64,000 bases of DNA, from assembly GCF_017086465.1 (NCBI RefSeq), contig NZ_CP070961.1, positions 1,302,001 to 1,366,000 on the forward strand. Direction: 5' to 3'. This DNA comes from Nocardioides sp. zg-1228. GTDB lineage: Bacteria > Actinomycetota > Actinomycetes > Propionibacteriales > Nocardioidaceae. Both the position numbers and the translations under genes were made by a program. A model generated the notes under the pieces. That model worked only from the letters and a program-made list of their open reading frames with translations. It was not told the DNA's origin and did no database searches. Shown here piece by piece: positions 23,875-33,462 of the stretch (the first letter of the stretch is position 1; each line of letters begins with the position of its first letter).

Positions 23875-25124
23875 AACCCGATCGACGGCTCCGGCGCGAC
23901 CAGCGTGCGCATCGCCCGGGCCAGCTCGGCGTAGGCCCCCGCGCGGTGCTCGGCGACGAGGCCGGCCCGGAGCAGCGCACCGATCCCGTGCCCCAGGTAG
24001 CCCGCTCCCAGCACGCCGATGTCGAGGGTGACGTCGGCGGGGGTGCCGGCGGGGGAGCCGGCGGGGGACGCCGTGCCGCGGCCCGCGGAGGCCGTCAGGC
24101 GCCAACGCCCGGCGTTGCCCGGCACGTGGCGGTCGGCCACCTCGACGACCACGTCGCAGTCGGCCTCGTAGGACCGCAGTGCCCACGCGGCCTCCAGGTC
24201 GACCAGGCGCACCCAGGTGCTGTCCCAGGTCTTGAGGTCACCGGTGCTGCGGTGGCCGCCGATCCAGGCCAGCAGCGGGTCGTCGAGGCCGATGCTCTCC
24301 AACCTGCTCGTCCCCATCAGGTCGAGCTCGACGACGCGGCGGGCGAGGGCGAGCCTGGCCGCGGGGTCGCCGAAGAAGGTGCCGACCACCACCGTGCCCG
24401 CGGGCCGGGCGTTGTCCCACTTGTGCTGGCGGCGCAGGCCGACGAAGCCGACGTCGGCGCCCGCGCGGCGGGCGATGAGGACGCGACGGGGCTCCTTGTC
24501 GCGCAGCTGCTCGGGCGCCTCGTGGCCCAGGAGCGAGACGTAGTCGGGGGAGCCGACGACGGTGCCGGGGAAGTGGGGTGCCGACGCCAGCTGGCAGGCG
24601 CGCATCCGCTCGGCGATGCCGGGCGCGGCCATGTCGTGGAGGTGGGTCGTCACGCCGGCGACCTCGTCCTCGAGGTGCGGCGCGGTGAACGTCGTGCCGC
24701 GGCCCAGGTCGACCTGGTGCGTCAGCACGGCGTTGCCGTAGCCGAAGCGGCCGTAGATCGCCGCCTCGCTGGCGTGCAGCACCGAGATCGCGGTGCCGGC
24801 CGCACGGGTGCGGTCGAGGTGGTCGCGGATCATCGCCGCGAGCACGCCGCGGCGCCGCGCGTCGGGGTGGACGCCGACCCAGGTGAGGCCGGCGACCGGG
24901 ACGACGCTGCCGCCGGGCAGCGACATCGACATCGGCCGCACGCCGTAGATCCCGCTGTGCAGGTCGTCGGGGCCGTCGGGCAGGTCGACGACGAACCGCT
25001 GGTCCTCGGGCAGGCCGAGCCGCAGGTGCTCGGCGTCGTCGTCGGTGACCTCGCCGAACCAGACGAGCTGGTCGGTGGCCAGGTACTTCCCGGCGTCCTC
25101 GGACGGGCGTACGACAATGCTCAC
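23871..25124 (-). CDS. Eis-like GNAT acetyltransferase
   Basis: The protein of about 417 residues has the tripartite Eis architecture: an N-terminal GNAT domain with LTWVGVHPDARRRGVLAAM near residue 90, a second degenerate GNAT domain, and a C-terminal sterol-carrier-like domain ending LGHGIGALLRAGLVAEHRAG. Eis proteins acetylate amines, including aminoglycosides and protein lysines. GTG at 25124 is preferred over a TTG 12 bases upstream. It converges with the DinB-like gene and is divergent from the oxidoreductase gene at 25194. The natural substrate is unknown. Confidence 0.87.
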   Translation of the reverse strand: MSIVVRPSEDAGKYLATDQLVWFGEVTDDDAEHLRLGLPEDQRFVVDLPDGPDDLHSGIYGVRPMSMSLPGGSVVPVAGLTWVGVHPDARRRGVLAAMIRDHLDRTRAAGTAISVLHASEAAIYGRFGYGNAVLTHQVDLGRGTTFTAPHLEDEVAGVTTHLHDMAAPGIAERMRACQLASAPHFPGTVVGSPDYVSLLGHEAPEQLRDKEPRRVLIARRAGADVGFVGLRRQHKWDNARPAGTVVVGTFFGDPAARLALARRVVELDLMGTSRLESIGLDDPLLAWIGGHRSTGDLKTWDSTWVRLVDLEAAWALRSYEADCDVVVEVADRHVPGNAGRWRLTASAGRGTASPAGSPAGTPADVTLDIGVLGAGYLGHGIGALLRAGLVAEHRAGAYAELARAMRTLVAPEPSIGF

Positions 25125-25181
25125 CCGCCCAGCCAATCTGCGCCGGTGCCGACCTGCAACCGGTTAACGGGGGTCACTCGC

Positions 25182-25187
25182 TAGGGT
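25182..25187 (+). promoter_or_regulatory. -10 box TAGGGT of the MDR oxidoreductase gene (leaderless)
   Basis: TAGGGT ends 6 nt before the ATG at 25194. Confidence 0.55.
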
Positions 25188-25193
25188 CGGTGC

Positions 25194-26162
25194 ATGTTCG
25201 CCGTCTACGCCGAGTCCTTCTCCCCTGACGACCCGCTGAGCGGCCTGGTGGTGGGGGAGCGGCCCGCACCGGAGGCTCCCGACGGGTGGGCCACCGTGAC
25301 CGTCAGGGCCGCGAGCCTCAACCACCACGACCTGTGGTCGCTGCGGGGCATCGGGCTGCGCGAGGAGGCGCTGCCGATGATCCTGGGCTGCGACGCCGCC
25401 GGCGTCGACGACGAGGGCAACGAGGTCGTGGTGCACGGGGTGATCGGCGACCCGCGCTGGACCGGGGACGAGGCCGACGACCCCGGCCGGTCGCTGCTCT
25501 CCGAGCGCCACCAGGGCACCTTCGCCGACCAGGTGGTCGTGCCGCGGCGCAACCTCGTGCCCAAGCCCGAGTCGCTGTCGTTCGAGGAGGCGGCCTGCCT
25601 GCCCACCGCGTGGCTCACCGCCTACCGCATGCTCTTCGTGCAGGGCGCCTGCAAGCCGGGCGAGACGGTGCTGGTGCAGGGTGCCGGGGGCGGCGTCGCC
25701 ACCGCGCTCATCACGCTGGGCCGTGCCGGCGGCCTGCGGGTCCTCGCGACCAGCCGCGACGAGGCCAAGCGCGCACGTGCGCTGGAGCTCGGCGCCCACG
25801 AGGTCTTCGAGTCCGGCACCCGCCTGCCCGTCAAGGTCGACGCGGTCATGGAGACGGTCGGCCGGGCCACCTGGAGCCACTCGGTCCGCTCGCTGCGCCC
25901 GGGCGGCCGCATCGTCATCAGCGGCACGACGTCGGGCCCCAACGTCGACGACGCCGGTCTGACCCGGATCTTCTTCACCCAGCTCTCGGTGATCGGCTCG
26001 ACGATGGGCACCCGCGGCGAGCTCGACCTGCTGGTCAAGTTCCTCCACGCCACCGGCGCCCGGCCGGTCATCGACCGCACCCTGCCCATGGAGCAGGCCC
26101 GGGAGGGGTTCGCCGCGATGGCGGACGGTGACGTCTTCGGCAAGGTCGTCTTCACGCGATGA
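25194..26162 (+). CDS. Medium-chain dehydrogenase/reductase, quinone-reductase-like
   Basis: The 322-residue MDR protein has the GroES-like domain (ASLNHHDLWSLRGIG near residue 40, LGCDAAGVDDEGNEV near residue 64) and the NAD(P) fold with VLVQGAGGGVATALI near residue 160. The structural-zinc cysteines of alcohol dehydrogenases are absent, pointing to the zinc-free quinone or enone reductase branch. The last bases overlap the ATG of the SDR gene (ATGA), so the two oxidoreductases form an operon and probably act on related substrates. Confidence 0.88.
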   Translation: MFAVYAESFSPDDPLSGLVVGERPAPEAPDGWATVTVRAASLNHHDLWSLRGIGLREEALPMILGCDAAGVDDEGNEVVVHGVIGDPRWTGDEADDPGRSLLSERHQGTFADQVVVPRRNLVPKPESLSFEEAACLPTAWLTAYRMLFVQGACKPGETVLVQGAGGGVATALITLGRAGGLRVLATSRDEAKRARALELGAHEVFESGTRLPVKVDAVMETVGRATWSHSVRSLRPGGRIVISGTTSGPNVDDAGLTRIFFTQLSVIGSTMGTRGELDLLVKFLHATGARPVIDRTLPMEQAREGFAAMADGDVFGKVVFTR

Positions 26163-26860
26163 CGCGCCGGCACGTCCTCACCGGGGCGGGCTCGGGCATC
26201 GGGCTCGCGCTCGCGCACCGGCTCGCCGGGCGCGGCGACGAGCTGGTGCTCCTCGCCCGCAGCGAGGCGCGTGCCGCCGAGCTCGCGCGCACCTTCCCCC
26301 AGGCCCAGCTCCTGGTCGCCGACCTGGCCGACCCGGGCACCCTCAACGGTGTCGGCCGCCTGGTCGACGGTCCCGTCGACTCGGTGGTCCACGTGGCGGG
26401 GGTGGTCGACCTGGCCCCGGTCGAGCGGCTGCGGCTGGCGGAGTGGGAGGAGCAGCTCACGGTCAACCTCACCGCGCCGGCGGTGCTGACCCGCGAGATG
26501 CTGCCGCACGTGCGCGCCGGCCGCGGCACGGTCGTCTTCGTCAACTCCTCCGCCGGCCTGGTCGCCCACGCCGACTGGTCGGCGTACGCCGCCTCCAAGT
26601 CGGGCCTGCGCTCGCTCGCCGACGCGCTGCGGGCCGAGGAGGCCGAGCACGGCGTGCGGGTCAGCACGGTCTACCCCAGCCGCACCGCGACGCCGATGCA
26701 GGAGAAGGTGCACGGACAGGAGGGCCGCGACTACGACGCCTCCCGGTGGCTCAGCCCGGAGGCCGTGGCCGACACGATCCTGCACGTCGTCGACCTGCCG
26801 GCTGGCGCCACGATCCCCGACGTGACCCTGCGCCCGGTCGCGCCGCGACCGGGCTCCTGA
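26159..26860 (+). CDS. Short-chain dehydrogenase/reductase
   Basis: This classical SDR has 233 residues, with the cofactor motif LTGAGSGIGLALA near residue 7, NHVAG-equivalent VVHVAGVVDL near residue 78, and the catalytic Ser-Tyr-Lys set in VNSSAGLVAHADWSAYAASK (about 123-142). It starts with a 4-bp overlap of the MDR gene. The end runs into a hairpin shared with the convergent gene. The substrate is not predictable. Confidence 0.92.
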   Translation: MTRRHVLTGAGSGIGLALAHRLAGRGDELVLLARSEARAAELARTFPQAQLLVADLADPGTLNGVGRLVDGPVDSVVHVAGVVDLAPVERLRLAEWEEQLTVNLTAPAVLTREMLPHVRAGRGTVVFVNSSAGLVAHADWSAYAASKSGLRSLADALRAEEAEHGVRVSTVYPSRTATPMQEKVHGQEGRDYDASRWLSPEAVADTILHVVDLPAGATIPDVTLRPVAPRPGS

Positions 26861-26877
26861 TCAGGCTCATGATCAGG
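26856..26877. terminator. Hairpin holding both convergent stop codons
   Basis: CCTGATCA (26856-26863) and TGATCAGG (26870-26877) form a perfect 8-bp stem with a 6-nt loop. Both stop codons (26858-26860 plus, 26873-26875 minus) lie in the stem. Confidence 0.5.
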
Positions 26878-27406
26878 CCGGCTCGAGCACGAACACCCGG
26901 ATCCGCCGGGCCTGGCCGACCCGGGCGCGGTAGCGCAGGTAGCCGGGGTAGAACCGCTCAGCCCGCGTGAAGACCTCCTCGGCCTCCGCCGGTGTCGCCG
27001 CCCGGGCCACGACCTCGCGCGACGTGCCGCGGTAGGACACCCGGCCCCGGGGGTCGGCCTCGAGGTTGAGCGCCCACGCCGGTGTGGCCTGCTGGCCGAA
27101 GTTGCTGCCGATCAGCGCCAGCCCGCCGGCGTACGGCGTCGCGATGAGGTGGCTGGTGCGCCTCTGACCCGAGCGCCGGCCGGTGGTCGTGACGTCGAGC
27201 ACCGCCAGACCCGCCAGCAGGGCCGGGCCGCTGTGCCGGCCGCGGGAGAGCCGGGCGACCAGGTCGTCGAGATGGCGCAGGGTGCGGGAGAACAGCCACC
27301 CGCCCGCGGCGGTGCCGGCGCCCCAGCGCACGAGCCGGTGGAGCGGGTTGGCCGTGCTGTGCGCGTAGCCGAGCTCCGCGGCCAGGCCCGCGTCAGGGGG
27401 TCGCAC
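26873..27406 (-). CDS. Deazaflavin-dependent nitroreductase family (Ddn-like) protein
   Basis: The 177-residue protein is of the split-barrel F420-binding family. The conserved block VLDVTTTGRRSGQRRTSHLI near residue 70 is the F420 phosphate/glutamyl site of Ddn-like proteins. It continues with GLALIGSNFGQQATPAWALNLEADP and the late RFYPGYLRYRARVG. The N-terminal 45 residues include a short hydrophobic stretch that may associate with membrane, as in Ddn. Its reaction is likely an F420H2-dependent reduction of a quinone or enone. It lies 6 bp downstream of the 58-residue gene. Confidence 0.88.
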   Translation of the reverse strand: MRPPDAGLAAELGYAHSTANPLHRLVRWGAGTAAGGWLFSRTLRHLDDLVARLSRGRHSGPALLAGLAVLDVTTTGRRSGQRRTSHLIATPYAGGLALIGSNFGQQATPAWALNLEADPRGRVSYRGTSREVVARAATPAEAEEVFTRAERFYPGYLRYRARVGQARRIRVFVLEPA

Positions 27407-27412
27407 CGGGGC

Positions 27413-27589
27413 TCAGTCCTCGGGGTCGTCGAGGCGCGCCAGCCACGTGGCGAGCCGCTCGATCGGCACCTCGAAGTCGGGGTGGGCGTCGACGAAGGCC
27501 TGCAGCTGCTCGGCGAGCCACGCCAGGGTGACCTCCTCGTCACCCCGGCGCCGCTCGAGCTCCTCGATCCCCCGATCGGTGAAGTACAC
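27413..27589 (-). CDS. DUF6104-like small protein, 58 residues
   Basis: From GTG 27589 the frame reads VYFTDRGIEELERRRGDEEV, then a helix LAWLAEQLQAFVDAH and the ending PIERLATWLARLDDPED. Short homologues with this YFTDRGIEEL opening are widespread in Actinobacteria, often beside kgd as here (14 bp after it); the DUF6104 name is from memory. It is acidic and soluble with no known function. Co-transcription with kgd suggests a role linked to the 2-oxoglutarate step, but that is only positional. Confidence 0.82.
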   Translation of the reverse strand: MYFTDRGIEELERRRGDEEVTLAWLAEQLQAFVDAHPDFEVPIERLATWLARLDDPED

Positions 27590-27602
27590 CGCCCGCTCCG
27601 CC

Positions 27603-30600
27603 TCAGTAGTCGTTGCCGACGCTGCGCGGCGACTCGAAGGCGGCGTCGAGCAGCGTCTTCTGCTCCTCGACGTGGCGCTTGACCGTGCCCACCGACGGGG
27701 ACGCCGACGACGGGCGGGTCACCGGCTCGACCTCCACGTCGAGATGCGGCCACACGTTGAGCTGGTAGTGCGGCCACGGGCCCATGTTGCGCGGCTCGTC
27801 CTGCACCCAGCGGACCGCCTTGAGGTTGGGGTACTTCGCCAGCTCGGCGCGGATCTCCTCGACCGGGTTGGGGTAGAGGCGCTCCACGCGGCCGATGGCG
27901 AACTTCTCGCCGTTCTCGCGCTTGGCGCGGTCGACCATCAGGTCCCACGTCACCCGGCCCGAGCACATGATGAGCGTCTCCACCTTGTCGCGGTCGGCCG
28001 CGTCGTCGCCGATGAACGGGCGGAAGGTGGTGTCGCCGACGAAGTCGGCCGGCTGCGAGGCGGCCTCCTTGCGCTTGAGCATCGACTTGGGGGTGAAGAC
28101 GATCAGCGGGCGGTGCTCCTCGCCGAGGGAGTGGCGGCGGAGCAGGTGGAAGTAGGACGCGGGCGTCGAGGGCTGCGCGACGACCATCGCGTCCTCGGCG
28201 CACATGGTCAGGAAGCGCTCGATGCGCGCCGACGAGTGGTCGGGACCCTGGCCCTCGTAGCCGTGGGGGAGCAGCAGCACGACGCCGGACTGCTGGCGCC
28301 ACTTGGTCTCGCCGGCGGAGATGAACTCGTCGATGATGGTCTGGGCGCCGTTGACGAAGTCGCCGAACTGCGCCTCCCACAGCACCAGCGCCTCGGGACG
28401 CGCCACGGAGTAGCCGTACTCGAAGCCGAGGGCGGCGTACTCGGAGAGCAGCGAGTCGTAGGCGTGGAACTTCGCCTGGTCCTCGGTGAGGTTGGTCAGC
28501 GGCGTCCACTCGTCGGCGTTGGTGCGGTCGATGATCGTCGCGAACCGCTGCACGAACGTGCCACGGCGCGAGTCCTGGCCGGCCAGGCGGACCGGGCGGC
28601 CGTCCATGAGCAGCGAGCCGAAGGCGAGGATCTCGCCGGTGCCCCAGTCGATCGGGCCATCGGTGATCGCGGCGGAGCGACGCTGCAGCTGCGGCATCAC
28701 CTTGGGGTGGACGGTGAAGTCCTGCGGAGGCGTGATGTAGCTGTCGGCGATGCGCTTGAGCACCTCCGGCGTGACGGCGGTCGAGAAGTCGCCGGCCGGC
28801 TTGTCCGGGTAGTCGGGGACGGTCGTCCACTCGGTGGGCGCCTCCGAGCTGGCCTGGCGCACCTCGGTGAAGACCCGCTCGAGCTGCTGCTGGTAGTCCT
28901 TGAGGACCTGCTCGGCCTCCTCGATCGTGATGTCGCCACGACCGATGAGCGACTCGGTGTAGAGCTTGCGCACCGAGCGCTTCTGCTCGATCAGGTCGTA
29001 CATCAGCGGCTGGGTGTAGGACGGGTCGTCGCCCTCGTTGTGGCCGCGGCGGCGGTAGCACACGAGGTCGATGACGACGTCCTTGTTGAAGGTCTGGCGG
29101 TAGTCGAAGGCGAGCCGCGCGACGCGGATGCACGCCTCGGGGTCGTCGCCGTTGACGTGGAAGATCGGCGCCTGCACCATCCGCGCCACGTCGGTGGCGT
29201 AGAGGGACGAGCGCGACGAGCCCGGCGCGGTCGTGAAGCCGACCTGGTTGTTGATCACCAGGTGCACCGTGCCGCCGGTGCGGTAGCCGCGCAGCTGCGA
29301 GAGGTTGAGCGTCTCGGCGACCACGCCCTGCCCGGCGAAGGCGGCGTCGCCGTGCACCAGGAGCGGGAGGACCGGGAACTTCTCGCCCTGGTCGAGGATG
29401 TCCTGCTTGGCGCGGGCGATGCCCTCGAGGACCGGGTTGACGGCCTCGAGGTGCGAGGGGTTGGCCGCCACGGAGACCTTGATCTTGTCGCCGGAGCCGG
29501 CGACGAACTCGCCCTCGGCGCCGAGGTGGTACTTCACGTCGCCGGAGCCCTGGACCGTGCGCGGGTCGATGTTGCCCTCGAACTCGCGGAAGATCTGGCT
29601 GTACTTCTTGCCCACGATGTTGGCCAGCACGTTGAGCCGGCCACGGTGCGCCATGCCGATGCAGACCTCGTCGAGCCCGGTCTCGGCCGCCGCCTCGCAG
29701 ATCTCGTCGATCAGCGGGACGGTCGTCTCGCCACCCTCGAGGCTGAAGCGCTTCTGGCCGACGAACTTGGTCTGCAGGAACGTCTCGAACGCCTCGGCCT
29801 GGTTGAGCTTGAGCAGGATGCGCAGCTGCTCCTCGCGGGGCGGCTTGACGTGCGGCTGCTCGACGCGCTCCTGGATCCACTTGCGCTGCTCGGGATCCAT
29901 GATGTGCATGTACTCGATGCCGGTGGTGCGGCAGTAGGAGTCGCGCAGGATCCCGAGGATGTTGCGCAGCTTCATGAACCGGCGGCCCTCGCCGCCGAAC
30001 GAGCCGGTGGCGAACTCGCGGTCGAGGTCCCACAGGGTCAGGCCGTGCGACTCGATCTCGAGGTCGGGGTGGGTGCGCTGGCGGTACTCCAGCGGGTCGG
30101 TGTCGGCCATCAGGTGGCCGCGCACGCGGTAGGCGTGGATGAGCTCGAGGATGCGCGCCTGCTTGACGATGTCGTCGTCGTGCGTGGCGACCACGTCGCG
30201 AGCCCAGCGGATCGGCTCGTAGGGGATGCGCAGCGAGCGGAAGATCTCGTCGTAGAAGCCGTCCTCGCCGAGCAGCAGGCTGTGCACCCGCTTGAGGAAC
30301 TCGCCCGACTGGGCGCCCTGGATGACGCGGTGGTCGTAGGTCGAGGTCAGCGTCATCGACTTGCTGATCGCGTTGCGGTTGATCGCCTCCTCGGAGGCGC
30401 CCTGCCACTCCGGGGGGTACTCCATCGCGCCGACGCCGATGATCGCGCCCTGGCCGGCCATCAGGCGGGGCACGGAGTGCACCGTGCCGATGCCGCCGGG
30501 GTTGGTCAGCGAGATCGTGGTGCCCTGGAAGTCGGCGACGGTGAGCTTGTTGTCGCGGGCCTTGCGGACCACGTCCTCGTAGGCCGTCCAGAACGCCGCG

Positions 30601-31481
30601 AAGTCCATCGCCTCGGCGCCCTTGATGCTCGGCACCAGCAGCTGCCGGGTGCCGTCGGGCTTCTTCATGTCGATCGCGAGACCGAGGTTGATGTGCGCGG
30701 GAGTGATCAGGTTGGGCTTGCCGTCGACGACCTCGAAGCCGACGTTCATCTCCGGCATCGACCGGAGCGCCTTGACCAGCGCGTAGCCGATGAGGTGGGT
30801 GAAGGACACCTTGCCGCCGCGGGCGCGGGCGAGGTGGTTGTTGATGACGGTGCGGTTGTCCCAGAGCAGCTTGACCGGCACCGAGCGCACCGACGTCGCC
30901 GTCGGGACCGACAGCGAGGCGTCCATGTTGGCGGCGGTGCGCGCCGGTGCGCCGCGCAGCACGGTGTAGGTCGGCTCGTCGGCCGAGGCGGCCGGGGCGG
31001 CCGGCTTGGCGTCCTTGGCGACCGGGCTGCTGGTGCCCTTGGCCGGCTCGTCGGCGGTGGCCTTCGGGCGCGGGGTCGCGGAGGCGGGCTCGGTGTCGGG
31101 CTTGGTGTCGGCCTTGCTGTCGGGCTTGCTGTCGGGCTTCGCGTCGGTCTTGGTGGCGGTCGCGGCGGGCTTGGCGGCCGGCTTCGGGGCCTGCTGCTGG
31201 CCCTGCTGCGCGGCGCGCGGGGGAGCCGCGGCGGGCGCCTTCGAGGCGGTCGGGGCCGAGGCGGTCCGCGCGCCGGTGGCGGAGCCTGCGCCGGAGGCGC
31301 TGGTCGACACGGCGGCCGAGCTGCCGTTGCCGAAGTAGCGTGCCCACTCCGGACCCACGCTCGAGGGATCCTTGTCGTACTGCTCCTTCATCTCCTCCAC
31401 GAGCCACTCGTTGGCTCCCAGGTCAGATGACGGTGCAACCGAGGACTGGTTGCCGGACTGCCCGTTGGGGGACTGCGCCAC
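27603..31481 (-). CDS. kgd: Multifunctional 2-oxoglutarate decarboxylase/dehydrogenase Kgd (E1-E2 fusion)
   Basis: This cytoplasmic TCA-cycle enzyme of 1292 residues fuses the E2 succinyltransferase catalytic domain to the thiamine-dependent E1. In order it shows the ODHC N-terminal helix [10 protein letters not shown] near residue 24, a roughly 115-residue Ala/Pro/Lys linker with repeated KPDSK units, the E2 core ([19 protein letters not shown] to [16 protein letters not shown], about 180-370), then E1 with [16 protein letters not shown]-equivalent [19 protein letters not shown] and the GxxxE-type pyrimidine domain. It lacks a lipoyl domain, as in Mycobacterium Rv1248c. GTG 31481 has a GAGG upstream; an ATG at 31508 is an alternative. 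Confidence 0.96.
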   Translation of the reverse strand: MAQSPNGQSGNQSSVAPSSDLGANEWLVEEMKEQYDKDPSSVGPEWARYFGNGSSAAVSTSASGAGSATGARTASAPTASKAPAAAPPRAAQQGQQQAPKPAAKPAATATKTDAKPDSKPDSKADTKPDTEPASATPRPKATADEPAKGTSSPVAKDAKPAAPAASADEPTYTVLRGAPARTAANMDASLSVPTATSVRSVPVKLLWDNRTVINNHLARARGGKVSFTHLIGYALVKALRSMPEMNVGFEVVDGKPNLITPAHINLGLAIDMKKPDGTRQLLVPSIKGAEAMDFAAFWTAYEDVVRKARDNKLTVADFQGTTISLTNPGGIGTVHSVPRLMAGQGAIIGVGAMEYPPEWQGASEEAINRNAISKSMTLTSTYDHRVIQGAQSGEFLKRVHSLLLGEDGFYDEIFRSLRIPYEPIRWARDVVATHDDDIVKQARILELIHAYRVRGHLMADTDPLEYRQRTHPDLEIESHGLTLWDLDREFATGSFGGEGRRFMKLRNILGILRDSYCRTTGIEYMHIMDPEQRKWIQERVEQPHVKPPREEQLRILLKLNQAEAFETFLQTKFVGQKRFSLEGGETTVPLIDEICEAAAETGLDEVCIGMAHRGRLNVLANIVGKKYSQIFREFEGNIDPRTVQGSGDVKYHLGAEGEFVAGSGDKIKVSVAANPSHLEAVNPVLEGIARAKQDILDQGEKFPVLPLLVHGDAAFAGQGVVAETLNLSQLRGYRTGGTVHLVINNQVGFTTAPGSSRSSLYATDVARMVQAPIFHVNGDDPEACIRVARLAFDYRQTFNKDVVIDLVCYRRRGHNEGDDPSYTQPLMYDLIEQKRSVRKLYTESLIGRGDITIEEAEQVLKDYQQQLERVFTEVRQASSEAPTEWTTVPDYPDKPAGDFSTAVTPEVLKRIADSYITPPQDFTVHPKVMPQLQRRSAAITDGPIDWGTGEILAFGSLLMDGRPVRLAGQDSRRGTFVQRFATIIDRTNADEWTPLTNLTEDQAKFHAYDSLLSEYAALGFEYGYSVARPEALVLWEAQFGDFVNGAQTIIDEFISAGETKWRQQSGVVLLLPHGYEGQGPDHSSARIERFLTMCAEDAMVVAQPSTPASYFHLLRRHSLGEEHRPLIVFTPKSMLKRKEAASQPADFVGDTTFRPFIGDDAADRDKVETLIMCSGRVTWDLMVDRAKRENGEKFAIGRVERLYPNPVEEIRAELAKYPNLKAVRWVQDEPRNMGPWPHYQLNVWPHLDVEVEPVTRPSSASPSVGTVKRHVEEQKTLLDAAFESPRSVGNDY

Positions 31482-31719
31482 GCTTGTTTCGCCTCTTCCA
31501 GATCTCATCGCGCGAGAGTTAGACCACGTAGCCGACAAGGCTAGTCGCACACGCAGGCAAATGCAGGAGCGGGCTCGACCTTTGGGGCATGGTGTGGACC
31601 ACAGGCACCGGCCCCTCGTCCACCCCGCGTGCACCGCCCGTCCGTCGCTCGTTCATCCTTCTTCCCGGGTCTGCCCCGTTCCGCGCTCATCCTTCGTCGT
31701 ACGCACCGCTGGAGTCCTC

Positions 31720-32334
31720 ATGCCCCGCCCCGCACCGGGCCGTGCCCACCGGGCCCGTCGTCGCCTCGTGGGACTCGCGCTCGTCCTGCTCGTCCCCCTC
31801 GCCTCCTGCCAGTCGGCGGACGAGCCCGCGTCCGCACCCGAGCGGCTCAGCCGCAACGACGCCCAGGCGACGCTGACCTCCCACCCGGCGCCCACCAGGA
31901 CCGGGATCCACCGGGTCCACGGTCGGCTGCCGGTGGCCCGGCGCAAGGCCGTGCGTCGCCAGGTCGGGGCCGTGGTCGACCGGTGGTGGGAGGCGTCCTA
32001 CCTCGGCGGCACCTACCCCCGCAGCAGGTTCCCCGCGGCGTTCCCCGGCTTCACCGCCGCGGCCGAGCAGCGCGCCCGCGCCGACAAGGCGCTGCTGACC
32101 AACCAGACCGGCGGGCCGCGCATCGAGTCGGTGACCCCCCGCAAGCGCAGGATCACCCTCGACATCCTCGCCACCGGCGGCCGGGCGCGCGCCGTGACCG
32201 CCCACTTCGTGCTCGCGTTCGACACCACCGGGCCCAAGACCGGCACCACCACGGTGCGGGGGCGCCTGTTCCTGACCCACAAGCGCGGGGCATGGCGGAT
32301 CTTCGGCTACGACGTCGCGAAGGGAGCCCGGTGA
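31720..32334 (+). CDS. Putative lipoprotein of unknown function
   Basis: An Arg-rich n-region and hydrophobic core lead to the lipobox VPLASC (Cys28), so the 204-residue protein should be an outer-face lipoprotein. The mature part is basic, with the segments VVDRWWEASYLGGTYPRSRF and ITLDILATGGRARAVTAHFV forming an SnoaL/NTF2-like-looking alpha-beta fold; this resemblance is weak. GGAG 8 bases upstream supports ATG 31720. Its TGA overlaps the start of the LCP gene, so the two probably work together at the cell wall. The 238-bp upstream gap holds only the divergent promoter regions. Confidence 0.78.
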   Translation: MPRPAPGRAHRARRRLVGLALVLLVPLASCQSADEPASAPERLSRNDAQATLTSHPAPTRTGIHRVHGRLPVARRKAVRRQVGAVVDRWWEASYLGGTYPRSRFPAAFPGFTAAAEQRARADKALLTNQTGGPRIESVTPRKRRITLDILATGGRARAVTAHFVLAFDTTGPKTGTTTVRGRLFLTHKRGAWRIFGYDVAKGAR

Positions 32335-33242
32335 TGAAGCGGTCGATGAGGCTGGTCAAGGCGACCGTGCTGGCGGCCGTGCTCGCGGTGACCGCGCTGG
32401 TCGTGCCCCCGTCGGCGGTGCAGCCGAGCGACGTCAGCCTGGTCAGGATCCGGCACGCCCAGGGCGTCGCCACCGGCGGCAAGGACGTGGTGTGGATCCT
32501 CGCGGTCGGCTCCGACGCCCGTCCGGGCCAGGCGATGACCCGTGCCCGCGGCGACGCCATCCAGCTCGTCGGCATCAACACCCGCACGGGTGCCGCGACC
32601 GCGATCGGCGTCCCCCGCGACTCCTGGGTCGCCATCCCCGGCCACGGCCGGGAGAAGATCAACTCCGCGCTCTACTTCGCAGGACCGCGCGGCATGGCCG
32701 GGGCGGTGCGCAACCTCGTCGGCATCGAGCCCGACTACGTGGTCGTCTCGCGCTTCCCGTTCTTCGAGGACATGGTCGACGACATCGGCGGCATCACCGT
32801 CACCAACCCGCGCCGCTTCGCCGATCCCTACCTCAAGAAGGAGGGCTTCAAGCAGGGTCGCATCCACCTCGACGGCTACAACGCGATGGCGTTCTCCCGG
32901 ATCCGCAAGGGGCTGGCCGGGGGCGACTTCGACCGCTCGGCCAACCAGCAGCGCACGCTGCGCGGCATCCACGCCCGGATCCGCGCGCAGGCCGCCGTGC
33001 CCGGGTTCATCGAGCGCGGCGTGATGACCGTGATGGCCCACACCGACACCAACGCCTCGCCGGCCGAGCTGTTCGAGATCGCCCAGGCGGTCGCCCAGGT
33101 CGACCCGCGTCGGATCACCACGTGCGTCGTACGCGGTCGCGTCGGCTTCGTGGGCGCCGCGAGCGTGGTCTTCCCCGACGTGGCGCAGGCGCGGCGCCTC
33201 GGGGGCGCGGCCCGGCCCGACGCCACCCTCCGCGGGTGCTGA
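32334..33242 (+). CDS. LytR-CpsA-Psr (LCP) family cell-wall glycopolymer ligase
   Basis: LCP enzymes attach arabinogalactan, teichoic acid or capsule polymers to peptidoglycan. The 302-residue protein has one N-terminal membrane/signal segment (VKATVLAAVLAVTALVVPP) and an external catalytic domain. Seen are ILAVGSDARPG near residue 60, RARGDAIQLVGIN with the phosphate-binding Arg and Asp residues, GVPRDSWV, and SRIRKGLAGGDFDRSANQQR near residue 190. GTG at 32331 is an alternative start that overlaps the lipoprotein stop; the ATG has better spacing from GGAG. It is followed by a strong hairpin. Confidence 0.93.
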   Translation: MKRSMRLVKATVLAAVLAVTALVVPPSAVQPSDVSLVRIRHAQGVATGGKDVVWILAVGSDARPGQAMTRARGDAIQLVGINTRTGAATAIGVPRDSWVAIPGHGREKINSALYFAGPRGMAGAVRNLVGIEPDYVVVSRFPFFEDMVDDIGGITVTNPRRFADPYLKKEGFKQGRIHLDGYNAMAFSRIRKGLAGGDFDRSANQQRTLRGIHARIRAQAAVPGFIERGVMTVMAHTDTNASPAELFEIAQAVAQVDPRRITTCVVRGRVGFVGAASVVFPDVAQARRLGGAARPDATLRGC

Positions 33243-33280
33243 GCGGGTTCCTCCCCGCCTGGCGCGAGCCGAAATGACGA

Positions 33281-33305
33281 ACGGACCCACGTCTCGTGGG
33301 TCCGT
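33281..33305. terminator. 11-bp hairpin between the LCP gene and tRNA-Arg
   Basis: ACGGACCCACG, loop TCT and CGTGGGTCCGT give a perfect 11-bp stem. It could end the LCP transcript and, from the other side, the tRNA transcript. There is no T tract on the plus strand. Confidence 0.65.
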
Positions 33306-33314
33306 CCGGAAAGC

Positions 33315-33386
33315 GCCTCCGGCAGGATTCGAACCTGCGGCACCTGGTACCGGAAACCAGTGCTCTATCCCCTGAGCTACGGAGGC
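33315..33386 (-). tRNA. tRNA-Arg (anticodon CCG)
   Basis: Read on the minus strand, the 72 bases fold into a full cloverleaf: acceptor GCCTCCG/CGGAGGC, D-arm GCTC/GAGC, anticodon stem CTGGT/ACCAG with loop TTCCGGT (anticodon CCG), and T-arm GCAGG-TTCGAAT-CCTGC. The CCA end is not encoded. It lies near argS, as does argV in Mycobacterium. Confidence 0.98.
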
Positions 33387-33462
33387 CCGCACCGGTCCGG
33401 GGTGACCCGGGGCCGGTGCGCGGTGAAGACTACCGGTCCTCGGTCGCGGTGGTGAAACCGCC

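Noticed and set aside
27447..31430. Plus-strand open frame of about 1300 codons opposite kgd
   Set aside because: The kgd reading frame on the minus strand has complete E2 and E1 motifs. The plus-strand product is low-complexity Val/Leu/Asp/Arg sequence without domains.
32331..32334. GTG start for the LCP gene overlapping the lipoprotein stop
   Set aside because: Possible, but the adjacent ATG has better spacing to the GGAG. The difference is one residue.
33315..33386. tRNA-Arg as an integration site of a mobile element
   Set aside because: No direct repeat of the tRNA 3' end and no integrase or phage gene were seen on either side.
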